From Desertimonas sp963733085 (GTDB taxonomy: Bacteria > Actinomycetota > Acidimicrobiia > Acidimicrobiales > Ilumatobacteraceae), in assembly GCA_963733085.1 (NCBI GenBank), contig CAVTBY010000009.1:103456-167455 (forward strand): a DNA stretch of 64,000 nucleotides. The letters run 5' to 3'. The position numbers were made by a program, and so were the translations under genes. The notes below the pieces were generated by a model. It saw only the letters and a program-made list of their open reading frames with translations, searched no databases and was not told the DNA's origin. This document shows, piece after piece, positions 42,805 through 53,570 of this stretch (position 1 is the first letter of the stretch; each line of letters begins with the position of its first letter).

Positions 42805-44007
42805 GCGATCCGCGCCAGGACCGAGCCAGTCGTTCGGCGAGGAGGACGACGGGCAGGTAGGTGCCACACGCCGGCAACGAAGCGAGCACGGAGGCGTCGC
42901 CGACGAACAGGTCGTCGTAGCCGCTCACTGCGCCGTCATCGTCGACGACGGTGCCAGTCGCGCAGGTCGAGGTGGCGTGGGCGTATCCGCCGAAGCCATC
43001 GAGTGTCCGGGCATCACTCACCACGCTGGCGAACGGTTCCGTGTCGACGAGCTCTTCCGTCAACGTGACGCCCGCCGCGAGGCGCACGGCATCGGCCCCA
43101 CCGAGGTGTCCGAAGTCGACGACCGGGGGTGCCGTCGGGTCATCGGGGCGATCGGGATCGAGACGGACCGACCCGCGGCGCTGGTTGACGAGGAGGCCGA
43201 CGAGGAGCGCGGCGTTACCCGGACTTGCCGAACCGAGGTGGTTCATGGCGACCACTTCGATCGCCCCTCGTCGCAGCACAGCGCCGGTGACGAGCTCGTG
43301 ACTGACCGTCTCGCCGGCTCCGCGCAACGTCAGCTCGACGACCCGGCCGACGTGGTCGCGTAAGCCCTCGCCGATGGCGCCAACGTCCACGCCCGACCGC
43401 ATCAGCAGCGATGGCGTGAAGATCGCCCCCGCGGCGCACACGATGCGATCGGCGTGGAGCACGGTGCCGTCGGCCAGCGCCACGCCGGTGGCCCTGCGGC
43501 CGGCGAGGATGACGCGTTCGACCAGGCTGCCAGTCATGATGTCGAGGTTGACTCGGTCGCGGGCGACGTCGAGGTAGGCAGTCGCCGTGCTCAACCGCTC
43601 GCCGCCGCGTCGTGCAAGCCGGGCCAGGGTGGCATCGCGCGCAGCGGCGAGCAACGCCCGGTCGACTGGACCGAGCTCGCTCGATCCCGGCCGTTCATCG
43701 GAGATCAGCACGCGGTCGCGCAGCGGGTCGTCGTGGGCCAGCGACAGCACGCCACCGTTGACCGCGCTGGACCCGCCGAGGCCACGGCCCTGGGGATATG
43801 GCCGGGTCGGGCCGCCGCCGTCTCGGGCGACGAGCCCGTCCCAGACGGCGCCCGACGTGGCACAGATCGTCGAGATAGCTCGCGGTGGTCGACGATTCGA
43901 GCCGGTCCGGCCTCGATCAGCGTGACGTGGTCGTGGATGTTCTCGCTCAACCGACTGGCGAGCACACATCCGGCGGTCCCGCCCCCGACGATGAGCCAGT
44001 GAGTCAT
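42791..44007 (-). CDS. GMC-type FAD oxidoreductase (two frameshifts)
   Basis: About 404 residues when two extra bases between 43860 and 43920 are ignored. THWLIVGGGTAGCVLASRLS is the FAD-binding start, YPQGRGLGGSSAVNGGVLS the GMC signature 1, and VCAAGAIFTPSLLMRSGV signature 2. The C-terminus GYDDLFVGDASVLASLPACG with TYLPVVLLAERLA is typical. The protein is short for the family (choline or cholesterol oxidases are 500 or more). The substrate is an unknown alcohol. It starts 13 bp after the histidine phosphatase stop, so the two probably share a transcript. Confidence 0.85.
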
Positions 44008-44020
44008 CTGGCCGACAGAT

Positions 44021-44677
44021 TCAGGGCCATCCGTCGAGCAGATGGGCGGCGTCGTTGTAACGATCGATCCGCCACCTGCCCCGGCCCGTGTCGGTGAGCC
44101 CGGTGAGCGACGTGTTGAGCGTGAACAGGTCGAACCAACCGCGAATCGGCAGGTGCAGGCCGATCCGCATCGCCACGTCGACGACGCCGCCGTGAGTGCA
44201 GACGACGACCAGCTGGCCGGGATGGGCAGCGAGGATCGCGTCGAGTCCGGCGGCGACGCGGGCGTGCAGTCCGGACACCGTCTCTCCGCCGGGATAGATC
44301 TCGCCGTCGGGATCCTCCAGTGACCAGTCCGGGGAGAAGCGGGCGATGAGGTCGTCGTAGGTCATTCCGTCGCACTCCTCGCCGGGGTCGATCTCGGCGA
44401 AGCGCTCGTCGATGCGGATCTCGGCGCCGATCACCGGGGCGACGAACTCGGCGGTCTGGACTGCCCGGCGAACATGGCTGGCGTACAGGACCGCTCCGTT
44501 CAACTCGCCGGTGCGGTCGAGGCGCTTGGCCAGCAGCTCGCACTGGGCCCGCCCCTCGTCGGACAGCCCTCCGCACGTCCGGAAGTGGGAGATCGTCCGC
44601 GTCGCGTTGCCGACGGACTCGCCGTGGCGGATCAATACGACGCTGGTCCGAGGCGTGCGCTCGTCATCGATGGACAC
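44021..44677 (-). CDS. Histidine phosphatase family protein
   Basis: 218 residues. VVLIRHGESVGNA holds the catalytic RHG, YASHVRRAVQTAEFVAPV the second Arg segment, and VCTHGGVVDVAMRI the second catalytic His. ERFAEIDPGEECDGMTYDDL supplies the acid. Members dephosphorylate sugars, nucleotides or act as phosphoglycerate mutases; nothing here decides among them. It is divergent from purL with an inverted repeat between them, which could mean a shared control region. Confidence 0.9.
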   Translation of the reverse strand: MSIDDERTPRTSVVLIRHGESVGNATRTISHFRTCGGLSDEGRAQCELLAKRLDRTGELNGAVLYASHVRRAVQTAEFVAPVIGAEIRIDERFAEIDPGEECDGMTYDDLIARFSPDWSLEDPDGEIYPGGETVSGLHARVAAGLDAILAAHPGQLVVVCTHGGVVDVAMRIGLHLPIRGWFDLFTLNTSLTGLTDTGRGRWRIDRYNDAAHLLDGWP

Positions 44678-44692
44678 CCCACCACGCTACGG

Positions 44693-44773
44693 ATTGGAGT
44701 GTTTGCTGCCACCGGAGTGTCACCTGCGGGGAAACTCGACACGTGGCACTCCGATAGCAGGAAACACTCCAAT
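44693..44773. promoter_or_regulatory. 27-bp imperfect inverted repeat in the divergent purL region
   Basis: Arm 44693-44719 starts ATTGGAGTGTTT and ends CGGAGTG; arm 44747-44773 is its reverse complement at 24 of 27 positions, separated by 27 bases. It sits between divergent starts, so it is more likely a two-site operator than a terminator. TAGGGT at 44782 is a possible -10 box for a near-leaderless purL. Confidence 0.6.
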
Positions 44774-44794
44774 GGGCGTTGTAGGGTCGGGGCA

Positions 44795-47593
44795 GTGCCA
44801 GCCGGGTCGCGACTGACCATCACAACGATCGGTGACGACCCGCGGGGAGCGGCCATCGCAGCTGCCGCAGCGGCCAACCACCTACACCTGCCGGGCGATG
44901 TCACGGTTCGCGACATCGCCTTCGTCGAGGGAGATCTCGACGACGAGCAGCGCGATCGCATCGCCGCCTTCCTGGTCGATCCGCTGTTGCAGACGGCGAC
45001 CTGGGATATTCCGGGCGACGACGACAACGCCGTCGAGATCGCCTTCCATCCGGGGGTCACCGACGCCGATGCCGATGCGATCGGGTACGCCGCACAGCAG
45101 TTGCTCGTCCCGGTGACGGCGGCGGCGACCGGCCGGCGCGTGGAGTTCCCGCCCGGCTGCACCGCGGCGACGATCGACGCGCTGCTCCGTCGCGTCATTG
45201 CCAACCCGGTCATCGAACGATGGGCCCCACACCGCATCGAAGCCGTCTTCCACCCCGGCTCTGGAGATGCGCCTCCCGCGGAGTTCGTCCCGATCCGCAT
45301 CCTCGATGCCGATGGCCTGGCCGCGCTCAACACTGAACGATCGCTCGCCCTCGACCCCGAAGAGCTGGTCGTGATCCGCGACCACTTCTCCGAGCTCGCT
45401 CGCGATCCGACCGATGTGGAACTCGAGACGCTGGCCCAGACATGGAGCGAGCACTGCGCCCACAAGACGTTCCGGGCGGCGATCACCGTCGACGGCACGG
45501 AGACCACGCCGCTCCTCCACCAGCTCCGCGACTCGACCGAGCGGATCGCGGCGAAGTTCGTGCGTTCGGCGTTCGTCGGCAACGCCGGGATCGTGTCGTT
45601 CACCGAGGAGCAGACCCTCGCTCTCAAAGCAGAGACGCACAACCATCCCTCCGCCGTCGAGCCGTTCGGCGGTGCCAATACCGGCGTCGGCGGCGTGATC
45701 CGCGACGTCCTCGGTGCCGGTCACCGGCCGATCGCCCTCACCGACGTACTGTGCTTCGGCCCCGCCGAACTCGCCCCCGAAGTGCTGCCCGACGGCGCCC
45801 TCCATCCGCAACGCATCCGCCAGGGCGTCGTCGCCGGGATCGCCGACTACGGCAACAAGATCGGCCTGCCCACCGTCGCCGGGGCGGTGCTCTACGACGC
45901 AGAGTTCACGACCAACCCACTCGTGTTCTGCGGCTGCATCGGCAGGGCAGCCGACCGCGACCCACCGTCCGGCCCCTATCCCGGCGACCGGATCGTCCTC
46001 CTCGGTGGCGCAACCGGCCGTGACGGCATCCGCGGGGCGACGTTCTCCAGCGCGGCGATGGACGCCACCACCGGCGAGGTCGCCGGGGCGAGCGTGCAGA
46101 TCGGCGACCCGATCACCGAGAAGTTGCTGATTGACGTGCTCGATGGTTCCGAGCACCTGTGGACGGCGATCACCGACTGCGGGGCCGGCGGTCTGTCGTC
46201 GGCGATCGGGGAGATGGCCGAGGAAGTCGGCGCCGAGGTCGAGCTCGACGCCGTGCCACTCAAGTACCCAGGCCTACAACCCTGGGAGATCTGGCTGTCT
46301 GAGGCGCAGGAACGAATGGTGCTGGCGGTCGCCCCGGACAAGGTGGAACAGCTTTTACGCCGCTGCGCGGAGCACCGTGTCGAGCTCGCCGACCTCGGCG
46401 AGTTCACCGGGACCGGGCACCTCACGGTGCGCTCGGGCGGCACGGTGGTCCTCGATCTGCCGACGGAATTCCTCCACGACGGACGGCCGCAGCGGCGGAT
46501 GGCCGCGGTCGCCTCCCAGCCATCGGCGGTCGCGACCAATCGCACGGTCGACGATCCGCGTTCGACGTTGCTCGCCCTGCTCGCGCACCCGAACATCGCG
46601 TCGAAGGCGGCGGTCATCCATCGCTACGACCATGAGATCGGTGGGGCGACGGCCGTACGACCGCTGGCCGGCGCAGGCGACGTGGGCCACGCCGACGGCA
46701 TCGTCCTCGCCCACCCGGAGGAGGACAACGGCGTCGCCGTCGGCATCGGGGTCAACCCGTGGTACGGACTGCACGACGCCGAGGCGATGGCTGCCGTCGC
46801 CGTCGACGAGGCGATCCGCAACGTCGTCGCCGTCGGCGCCGACCCTGATCGCGTTGCTCTGCTCGACAACTTCTCGTGGGGCGACCCTCGCGACCCGCAC
46901 ACGCTCGGCACACTCGTCGCGGCCGTCGCCGGCTGCTGCACCGCAGCTGAAGCCTTCGCCGCCCCGTTCGTGTCCGGCAAGGACTCGCTCAACAACACCT
47001 ACACCGACAGCGACGGGCGGCGTCACTCCGTGCCGCCGACGCTCGTGATCACCGCCGTTGCCGAGGTCCCCGACGTCAACCGGTGCGTCACGCCGGAGCT
47101 GACCGCCGCGGGCAACCTCCTCGTCCTCGTCGGCGAGACGGGCGAGCACTTCGCCGGCAGTCATCTCGATCTCCTCACCGGCGCCCATCGCACGCCGTCG
47201 TCATCCTCCGGCATCACGCCACAATTCGATCCGGCGTCGCCCGCCAGGTACCGGGCCGTGCACGAGGCGATCCGCGCCGGACTCGTCGCCGCCTGCCACG
47301 ACGTCAGCGAAGGTGGCCTAGCCGTCGCCGTGGCGGAGATGTGCATCGTCTCGCAGCTGGGAGCATCGATCGACGCCCTTCCGCACGCCGACACCGCGAC
47401 CGCTTTGTTCTCGGAGTCCGCTGGCCGCCTCCTGGTCGAGGTCGCCGCCGCAAATCTGGCGCCGTTCACGGCGATCGTCGGGTCGGTCACTGTGCTCGGC
47501 ACGGTGACGTCGCGATCGGTGCTCGACATTGCGGGGATGTTCGACCTCGGCGTCGACGAATTGACGGCCGCGTTCACCGGGATCAACTGGTGA
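44795..47593 (+). CDS. purL: Phosphoribosylformylglycinamidine synthase, PurL with PurS-like N-terminal extension
   Basis: 932 residues from a GTG with no clear ribosome site, possibly leaderless. The enzyme converts FGAR to FGAM with ATP and ammonia. Residues 1-150 contain a PurS-like region (DNAVEIAFHPGVTDADADAI), normally a separate subunit. The synthase core follows: WSEHCAHKTFRAAI, LKAETHNHPSAVEPFGGANT, then GGATGRDGIRGATFSSAAMD, ITDCGAGGLSSAIGEMAEEV and CHDVSEGGLAVAVAEM. There is no glutaminase domain; that is the next gene. Overlap with purQ is GTGA. It is first in the purine operon. Confidence 0.95.
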   Translation: MPAGSRLTITTIGDDPRGAAIAAAAAANHLHLPGDVTVRDIAFVEGDLDDEQRDRIAAFLVDPLLQTATWDIPGDDDNAVEIAFHPGVTDADADAIGYAAQQLLVPVTAAATGRRVEFPPGCTAATIDALLRRVIANPVIERWAPHRIEAVFHPGSGDAPPAEFVPIRILDADGLAALNTERSLALDPEELVVIRDHFSELARDPTDVELETLAQTWSEHCAHKTFRAAITVDGTETTPLLHQLRDSTERIAAKFVRSAFVGNAGIVSFTEEQTLALKAETHNHPSAVEPFGGANTGVGGVIRDVLGAGHRPIALTDVLCFGPAELAPEVLPDGALHPQRIRQGVVAGIADYGNKIGLPTVAGAVLYDAEFTTNPLVFCGCIGRAADRDPPSGPYPGDRIVLLGGATGRDGIRGATFSSAAMDATTGEVAGASVQIGDPITEKLLIDVLDGSEHLWTAITDCGAGGLSSAIGEMAEEVGAEVELDAVPLKYPGLQPWEIWLSEAQERMVLAVAPDKVEQLLRRCAEHRVELADLGEFTGTGHLTVRSGGTVVLDLPTEFLHDGRPQRRMAAVASQPSAVATNRTVDDPRSTLLALLAHPNIASKAAVIHRYDHEIGGATAVRPLAGAGDVGHADGIVLAHPEEDNGVAVGIGVNPWYGLHDAEAMAAVAVDEAIRNVVAVGADPDRVALLDNFSWGDPRDPHTLGTLVAAVAGCCTAAEAFAAPFVSGKDSLNNTYTDSDGRRHSVPPTLVITAVAEVPDVNRCVTPELTAAGNLLVLVGETGEHFAGSHLDLLTGAHRTPSSSSGITPQFDPASPARYRAVHEAIRAGLVAACHDVSEGGLAVAVAEMCIVSQLGASIDALPHADTATALFSESAGRLLVEVAAANLAPFTAIVGSVTVLGTVTSRSVLDIAGMFDLGVDELTAAFTGINW

Positions 47594-48307
47594 CAACGTC
47601 CTCGGCGATCGTGATCGCCGGCCCGGGCACGAACCGCGATCGTGATGCGGTGCTCGCGCTCGAGCTCGCCGGCGCCGTGCCGGAGATCGTCCTCGTCGAC
47701 GAGTTGACCGCCAACCCGCGCCGCATCGGTGCGGTCGACATCGTCGCCATCGCTGGTGGGTTCAGCTACGGCGATTCGCTCGGCGCCGGACGCCTCCTGG
47801 CCCTCGACATCAGCAACGGTAATTTCGGGCATCTCGGCGACGCCCTGCGCGCGTTCGTCGCTTCGGGCCGCCCGGTGATCGGCATCTGCAACGGATTCCA
47901 GGTACTCACCCGGGCCGGCCTGCTCCCCGGCGCCCTCGGCCACAACGCCGGCGGTCACTTCGTGTGCCAATGGGTCACGCTGGCCAAGGAAGCGAGCTCC
48001 CGGTGTATTTGGACGAAGTACGCCCCCGATCTCATCGACTGCCCGATCGCCCATGGCGAAGGTCGCTACGTGCATCCCGACCCGGCCGCGCTGGCATCGT
48101 CGGGCCAGGTCGCCCTGCGCTACGCCGGCGGCAACCCGAACGGCTCGGTCGCCGACATCGCCGGAGTGTGCGACGAAACCGGTCTGGTGCTGGGGATGAT
48201 GCCTCACCCGGAAAACCACAGCGTCGCCCGCCAGCATCCCCGCCACCGTCGCGACCCCGCCACTGTCGACTCCCTCGGCCTCAGCCTGTTCCGCTCGGCG
48301 GTGCGCT

Positions 48308-48318
<11 letters not shown>
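47590..48318 (+). CDS. purQ: Phosphoribosylformylglycinamidine synthase glutaminase subunit
   Basis: 242 residues from a GTG overlapping the purL stop. It supplies ammonia from glutamine to PurL. GGFSYGDSLGAGRLLALDIS and GRPVIGICNGFQVLTRAGLL (nucleophile Cys in GICNGFQ), then GVCDETGLVLGMMPHPENHS with the catalytic His, define a class-I glutaminase. IVIAGPGTNRDRDAVLALEL is the N-terminal flavodoxin-like strand. Its stop overlaps the purC start by 11 bases. Length is typical. Confidence 0.95.
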
Positions 48319-49278
<960 letters not shown>

Positions 49279-49282
<4 letters not shown>

Positions 49283-50733
49283 CGCGTCGTGAGCTGCACG
49301 TGACGGCGCTCGACGATGACATCCCACAGGAGGAGTGCGGGATCCTCGGGCTCTCGACGCCGAACGGCGACGGGGTCGCCCAGCTCGCGTTCTTCGGACT
49401 GTTCGCCCTGCAGCACCGTGGCCAGGAGGCCGCTGGGCTGGCCGTCAGCGACGGTCGCCGGGTCCGTGTGCACAAGCAGCCCGGGCTGGTGTCCAACGTG
49501 TTCACTCGCGAGGCCCTGGCGCCGCTGGTCGGCTACCACGCCATCGGCCACACCCGGTACTCGACGACGGGTGGCAACAGCGACCGCAACATCCAGCCGT
49601 TCGTGGTCGAGACGATGCATGGCCCGCTGGCGCTCGCCCACAACGGCAACATCGTCAACACCGCGAGCTTGCGCGAAGAGCTGTTGTCACGTGGCTTCGG
49701 ACTGACGGCGTCGAGCGACTCCGAGGTGATGACGCTGATGCTCGCCGCCGCCGGCGGCCAGACCTGGGAAGACCGCATCGAGCGGACCTTGCCGGCATGG
49801 AAGGGGGCGTTCTCCCTCGTGCTGCTGTGTGGCGACCGTGTCCTCGCGGTGCGCGACCCGTGGGGATTCCGGCCGCTTTCCGTCGGTCGCCTGCCCCACG
49901 GCGGTTACGCCGTCGCCAGCGAGACGTGCGCGCTCGCCACGCTCGGCTGCGCCGACATCTCCGAGGTCGCCCCCGGTGAAATCGTCACGCTGCAGGGCAC
50001 CGAGATCCATCGTCGCCAGGCGCTCACACCGGCAACCCGGGGCGCCCGCTGCACGTTCGAGTTCGTCTACTTCTCCCGGCCCGACTCGGTGTGGGACGGC
50101 CGCAACGTCCACCACGTGCGCGAGGCACTCGGTGTCGAGCTCGCCCGCGAGTCGGCGGTCGGCGCCGACGTCGTCATCCCCGTTCCAGACTCCTCGATCC
50201 CGGCGGCGATCGGCTACGCACGCGAGAGCGGCGTGCCGTTCAACGACGGGCTGATCAAGAATCGCTACATCGGGCGCACGTTCATCGAGCCGACGCAGGA
50301 GATTCGCCAGCGCGGTGTCGCCCTCAAGTACAACTCGCTGCCGGAGAACATCGCCGGTCGCCGCGTCGTCATGATCGACGACTCGCTCGTGCGCGGCACC
50401 ACGGCCGGCCCGCTCGTCAAGCTCGTCCGCGACGCCGGGGCAACGGAGGTCCACCTGCGCATCACCTGCCCGCCGATCATCCATCCGTGCCATTTCGGGG
50501 TCGACATGGGCCACGACGGCGACCTGATGTCGGCCCGCCTGACCGTCGACGAGACGCGCGACCGGATCGGCGCCGACAGCCTGGCGTTCCTGTCGCTGGA
50601 AGGGATGATGCGGGCGATCGGCTACAACGACGTCGCCTCCGCCGGCTACTGCAACGCCTGCTACACCGGCGACTACCCCATCGCCGTCGCCGACGCCCAC
50701 GCCAAACTCTCCTTCGAGGGCGTCCTCGCGTGA
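49279..50733 (+). CDS. purF: Amidophosphoribosyltransferase
   Basis: 484 residues. It makes phosphoribosylamine from PRPP and glutamine. The mature N-terminal Cys is in EECGILGLSTP (about residue 21), so an 20-residue propeptide is removed. HRGQEAAGLAVSDGRRVRVH and GHTRYSTTGGNSDRNIQPFV form the glutaminase; VVMIDDSLVRGTT is the PRPP loop. Cys residues in YCNACYTGDYP and elsewhere fit the iron-sulfur type found in Bacillus. Overlap with purC is 4 bases (ATGA). Confidence 0.96.
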
Positions 50734-50741
50734 CCAGGCCG

Positions 50742-50793
50742 GCGAACTGTGAGCTGTCGACGCCGATTTCGGCACCCTCCGCTCACAGTTCGC
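50742..50793. promoter_or_regulatory. 12-bp perfect inverted repeat between purF and purD-purM
   Basis: GCGAACTGTGAG at 50742-50753 and its exact reverse complement at 50782-50793, separated by 28 bases. It lies in the 73-bp gap of an otherwise overlapping operon. It may be a terminator/attenuator or an operator for the fusion gene. Confidence 0.6.
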
Positions 50794-50806
50794 GGTTTCG
50801 CCGGCC

Positions 50807-52999
50807 GTGAGAGTCCTCATCATCGGATCCGGCGGACGAGAGCACGCGATCGCCTGGGCATGTCGGACGACATGGCCACGAGACGATCCTCCTTCCAGAG
50901 CTTCCTGACCGACGAGCGCGCCACGGCCGGATCTCGTCATCCCCGGCCCGGAGGCCGCGCTGGTCGCCGGAGTGGCCGACGAGTGCAGACGGCGAGGCAT
51001 CCCGTGCTTCGGCCCACCCGCGGCCCTCGCCCGTCTCGAGTCTTCCAAGGGCTATGCCCGAGAGCTGGCGACGACCCTCGGCATCCCCGGCCCGAGATTC
51101 GCCCGCTTCGAGAGCAACGACCGTGACGCAGCGATCGCGTGGTATCGAGCACAAGACCATCCCGTCGTCGTCAAGCTCGACGGCCTCGCCGGCGGCAAGG
51201 GTGTGACGGTCCCCGAGAGCGTCGACGAGACCATCCAGGCGATCAACGCGACGACTGATGCATTCGTCCTCGAGGAGCGGATGTCCGGCCCGGAGTGCTC
51301 GCTGATCGCCCTCTGCGACGGCGCCACGGCGGTTGCCTTGCCGCTCGCCCAGGACCACAAGCGGATCGGCGAGGGTGACACCGGCCCGAACACCGGCGGG
51401 ATGGGCGCCTACGCCCCAGCACCGGTGCCGTACACGGCCGACGAGTTGGTCGCCACGTTCGTCCAGCCGATCCTCGACCACTTCGCCAACGCCGGCACGC
51501 CGTACATCGGTGTGCTGTACGCCGGCTTGATGCTCACCGCCGACGGCCCGCGGCTCGTCGAGTACAACGTCCGCTTCGGCGACCCCGAGGCCCAGGCACT
51601 GCTGCCGCTGCTCGACGGCGACCTGGCCGAGATCGCCCTCGCTGCGACGAGCGGGCGACTCACCGACGCCGACGTGTCGATCCGATCCGGTGCCGCCTGC
51701 ACTGTCGTCGCCGCCTCGGCCGGCTATCCGAGCGCACCGCGCACCGGCGACGCCGTGACCTTGCCGGCCATCGACCAGCTCGACGACGCGCTGCTGTTCC
51801 CAGCCGGCCTCGTCGACGGCGTCACGACCGGCGGCCGGGTCCTGTCGGTTACGGGGTTGGGCAAGGACCTCGCAGCCGCGCGCGCCAACGCCTACAGGGC
51901 GATCGAGCACGTCGACTTCGCCGGCATGCAGTACCGCCGCGACATCGGCTGGCGGGCACCGGGTGCCGCACTCGCCTCCTACGCCGCGGCGGGTGTCGAC
52001 ATCGCCGAGGGCAACCGCGCCGTCGCCCAGATGCGCCACGCCGTCGAGCGAACGCACGGTGCCGAGGTCGTCAGTGGCGTCGGCAGCTTCGGCGGCGCCT
52101 TCTCGGCGAAGGCGATCGCGGCGATGGACGACCCGGTGCTCGTCGCCTCGACCGACGGTGTCGGCACGAAGGTCGAGCTGGCGGCCCGGCTCGGGCAAGT
52201 CCGAGGACTCGGCCACGACATCGTCAATCACTGCGTCGGCGACGTGTTCGTGCAGTCGGCCCGGCCACTGTTCTTCCTCGACTACATCGCCGCCAGCACG
52301 CTTGACGCCGATGTCGTGGCCGAGATCGTCAGCGGCATGGCCGAGGCCTGCTCCGTCGCCAGGTGCACGTTGCTCGGCGGCGAGACGGCGGAAATGCCCG
52401 GCGTCTACACCGAGGGCTCGTTCGACATCGCCGGCACGCTTGTCGGAGTCGCCGAGCGAGACAGCCTGCTCCCCCGCTCCGACGTCGCCGCCGGTGATGT
52501 CCTCATCGGCGTAGCGTCGAGCGGCCCGCACACCAACGGTTACTCGCTGTTGCGCAAGCTGTTCGCCTGGATCCCGATGGACGTCACGCCGCCAGGATTC
52601 GATCGCTCGCTCGGTGAGGCACTGATGGAGCCGCACCGCAACTACCTGCCCGTGCTTGACGCCGCCGTCGCCCGGGGCGCCGTCAAGGCCCTGGCCCACA
52701 TCACCGGTGGGGGGCTCATCGAGAACGTACCTCGGGTGCTCCCGAGCGACGTCGGCGCGATCATCCACCTCGGGTCGTGGCCGGTGCCGCCGCTGTTCCA
52801 ACTCGTGCGCGAGTTGGCCACGGCGCTCGACGCTCACGAGCTCCACCGCACGCTCAACATGGGCATCGGCATGGTCGTGGTCTGCTCGCCGGCAGACGTC
52901 GAGCAGGTGCAGACGGCGATCGAGGAGGAGACCTGGGTGATCGGCGAGCTCGTCCCGCACGATCCGACGGGTGACCGGGTCCGTTTTTCGCAACCTTGA
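50807..52999 (+). CDS. purDM: Bifunctional PurD-PurM fusion: GAR synthetase and AIR synthetase (frameshifts near the 5' end)
   Basis: From a GTG, about 730 residues read across indels near 50872 and 50922. The first part is PurD: VLIIGSGGREHAIAWACR, DLVIPGPEAALVAGVADECR, VVKLDGLAGGKGVTV and YNVRFGDPEAQALLPLLDGD. At about residue 385 a PurM domain starts: YAAAGVDIAEGNRAVAQMRH, VASTDGVGTKVELAARL, LGGETAEMPGVYTEG and ITGGGLIENVPRVLP. The two steps flank PurN and PurL in the pathway. Fusions of these activities are known mainly from eukaryotes (yeast Ade5,7), so this bacterial one is unusual. The 3' half is in one clean frame. Confidence 0.88.
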
Positions 53000-53562
53000 T
53001 CGCAACCCCTCGGCAGACAGTCGTGCTGGTCGAGGGTATGAGCGACCAGGCGGCGATCGAGACGCTTGCCGCTCGACTCGGTCGCGACCTCCCGGCCGAG
53101 GGCGTGGCTGTCGTACCGATGGGCGGTGCTACGAACATCGGAAGGTTCCTCGAGCGATTCGGCCCTCGTGGACTTGACCTGCGCATCACCGGCTTGTGCG
53201 ACCTGGCCGAGGAGCACCTTTTCCGCCGCGGACTCGAGCGAAACGGCATCGGCGTTGAACTCACACGTTCGGCCATGGAACGACTGGGCTTCTTCGTCTG
53301 TGTCGAGGACCTCGAGGACGAGTTGATCCGAGCCGTCGGCACTGACGCCGTGGAGCAGATCTTCGACGACGAGGGCGAGATGCGCTCGTTTCGAACGTTC
53401 CAGAACCAGCCCGCGCAGCGCGATCGATCGATCGAGCACCACCTGCACCGCTTCCTCGGCACCCGCGGCGGGCGCAAGATCCGCTACGCCACGTTGCTCG
53501 TCGAAGCACTCGATCTCAGCCGGGTCCCCCAGCCGCTCAATGGATTACTCGCCGCGATCTAG
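52996..53562 (+). CDS. Stand-alone TOPRIM-domain protein (OLD-like)
   Basis: 188 residues from a TTG overlapping the PurD-PurM stop. TVVLVEGMSDQAAIETLAAR is the first TOPRIM strand-helix with the catalytic Glu. DLPAEGVAVVPMGGATNIGR and the DLRITGLCDLAEE segment follow, where the usual DxD is replaced by D-x-x-E-E. ERLGFFVCVEDLEDELIRAV and IEHHLHRFLGTRGGRKIRYA complete it, as in the C-terminal part of OLD-family nucleases. No ATPase domain is present. It may be a nuclease or regulator. Co-translation with purine synthesis is odd and noted in the findings. Confidence 0.75.
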   Translation: MIATPRQTVVLVEGMSDQAAIETLAARLGRDLPAEGVAVVPMGGATNIGRFLERFGPRGLDLRITGLCDLAEEHLFRRGLERNGIGVELTRSAMERLGFFVCVEDLEDELIRAVGTDAVEQIFDDEGEMRSFRTFQNQPAQRDRSIEHHLHRFLGTRGGRKIRYATLLVEALDLSRVPQPLNGLLAAI

Positions 53563-53570
53563 TGCCGCGT

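Noticed and set aside
41101..42867. Long minus-strand open frame of 588 codons
   Set aside because: It is antisense to the WS/DGAT gene and to surf1. The plus strand has complete family signatures; the minus translation has only low-complexity, His/Arg-rich content caused by high GC.
50783..53005. Minus-strand open frame of 740 codons
   Set aside because: Antisense to the PurD-PurM fusion. No motifs; a codon-phase shadow.
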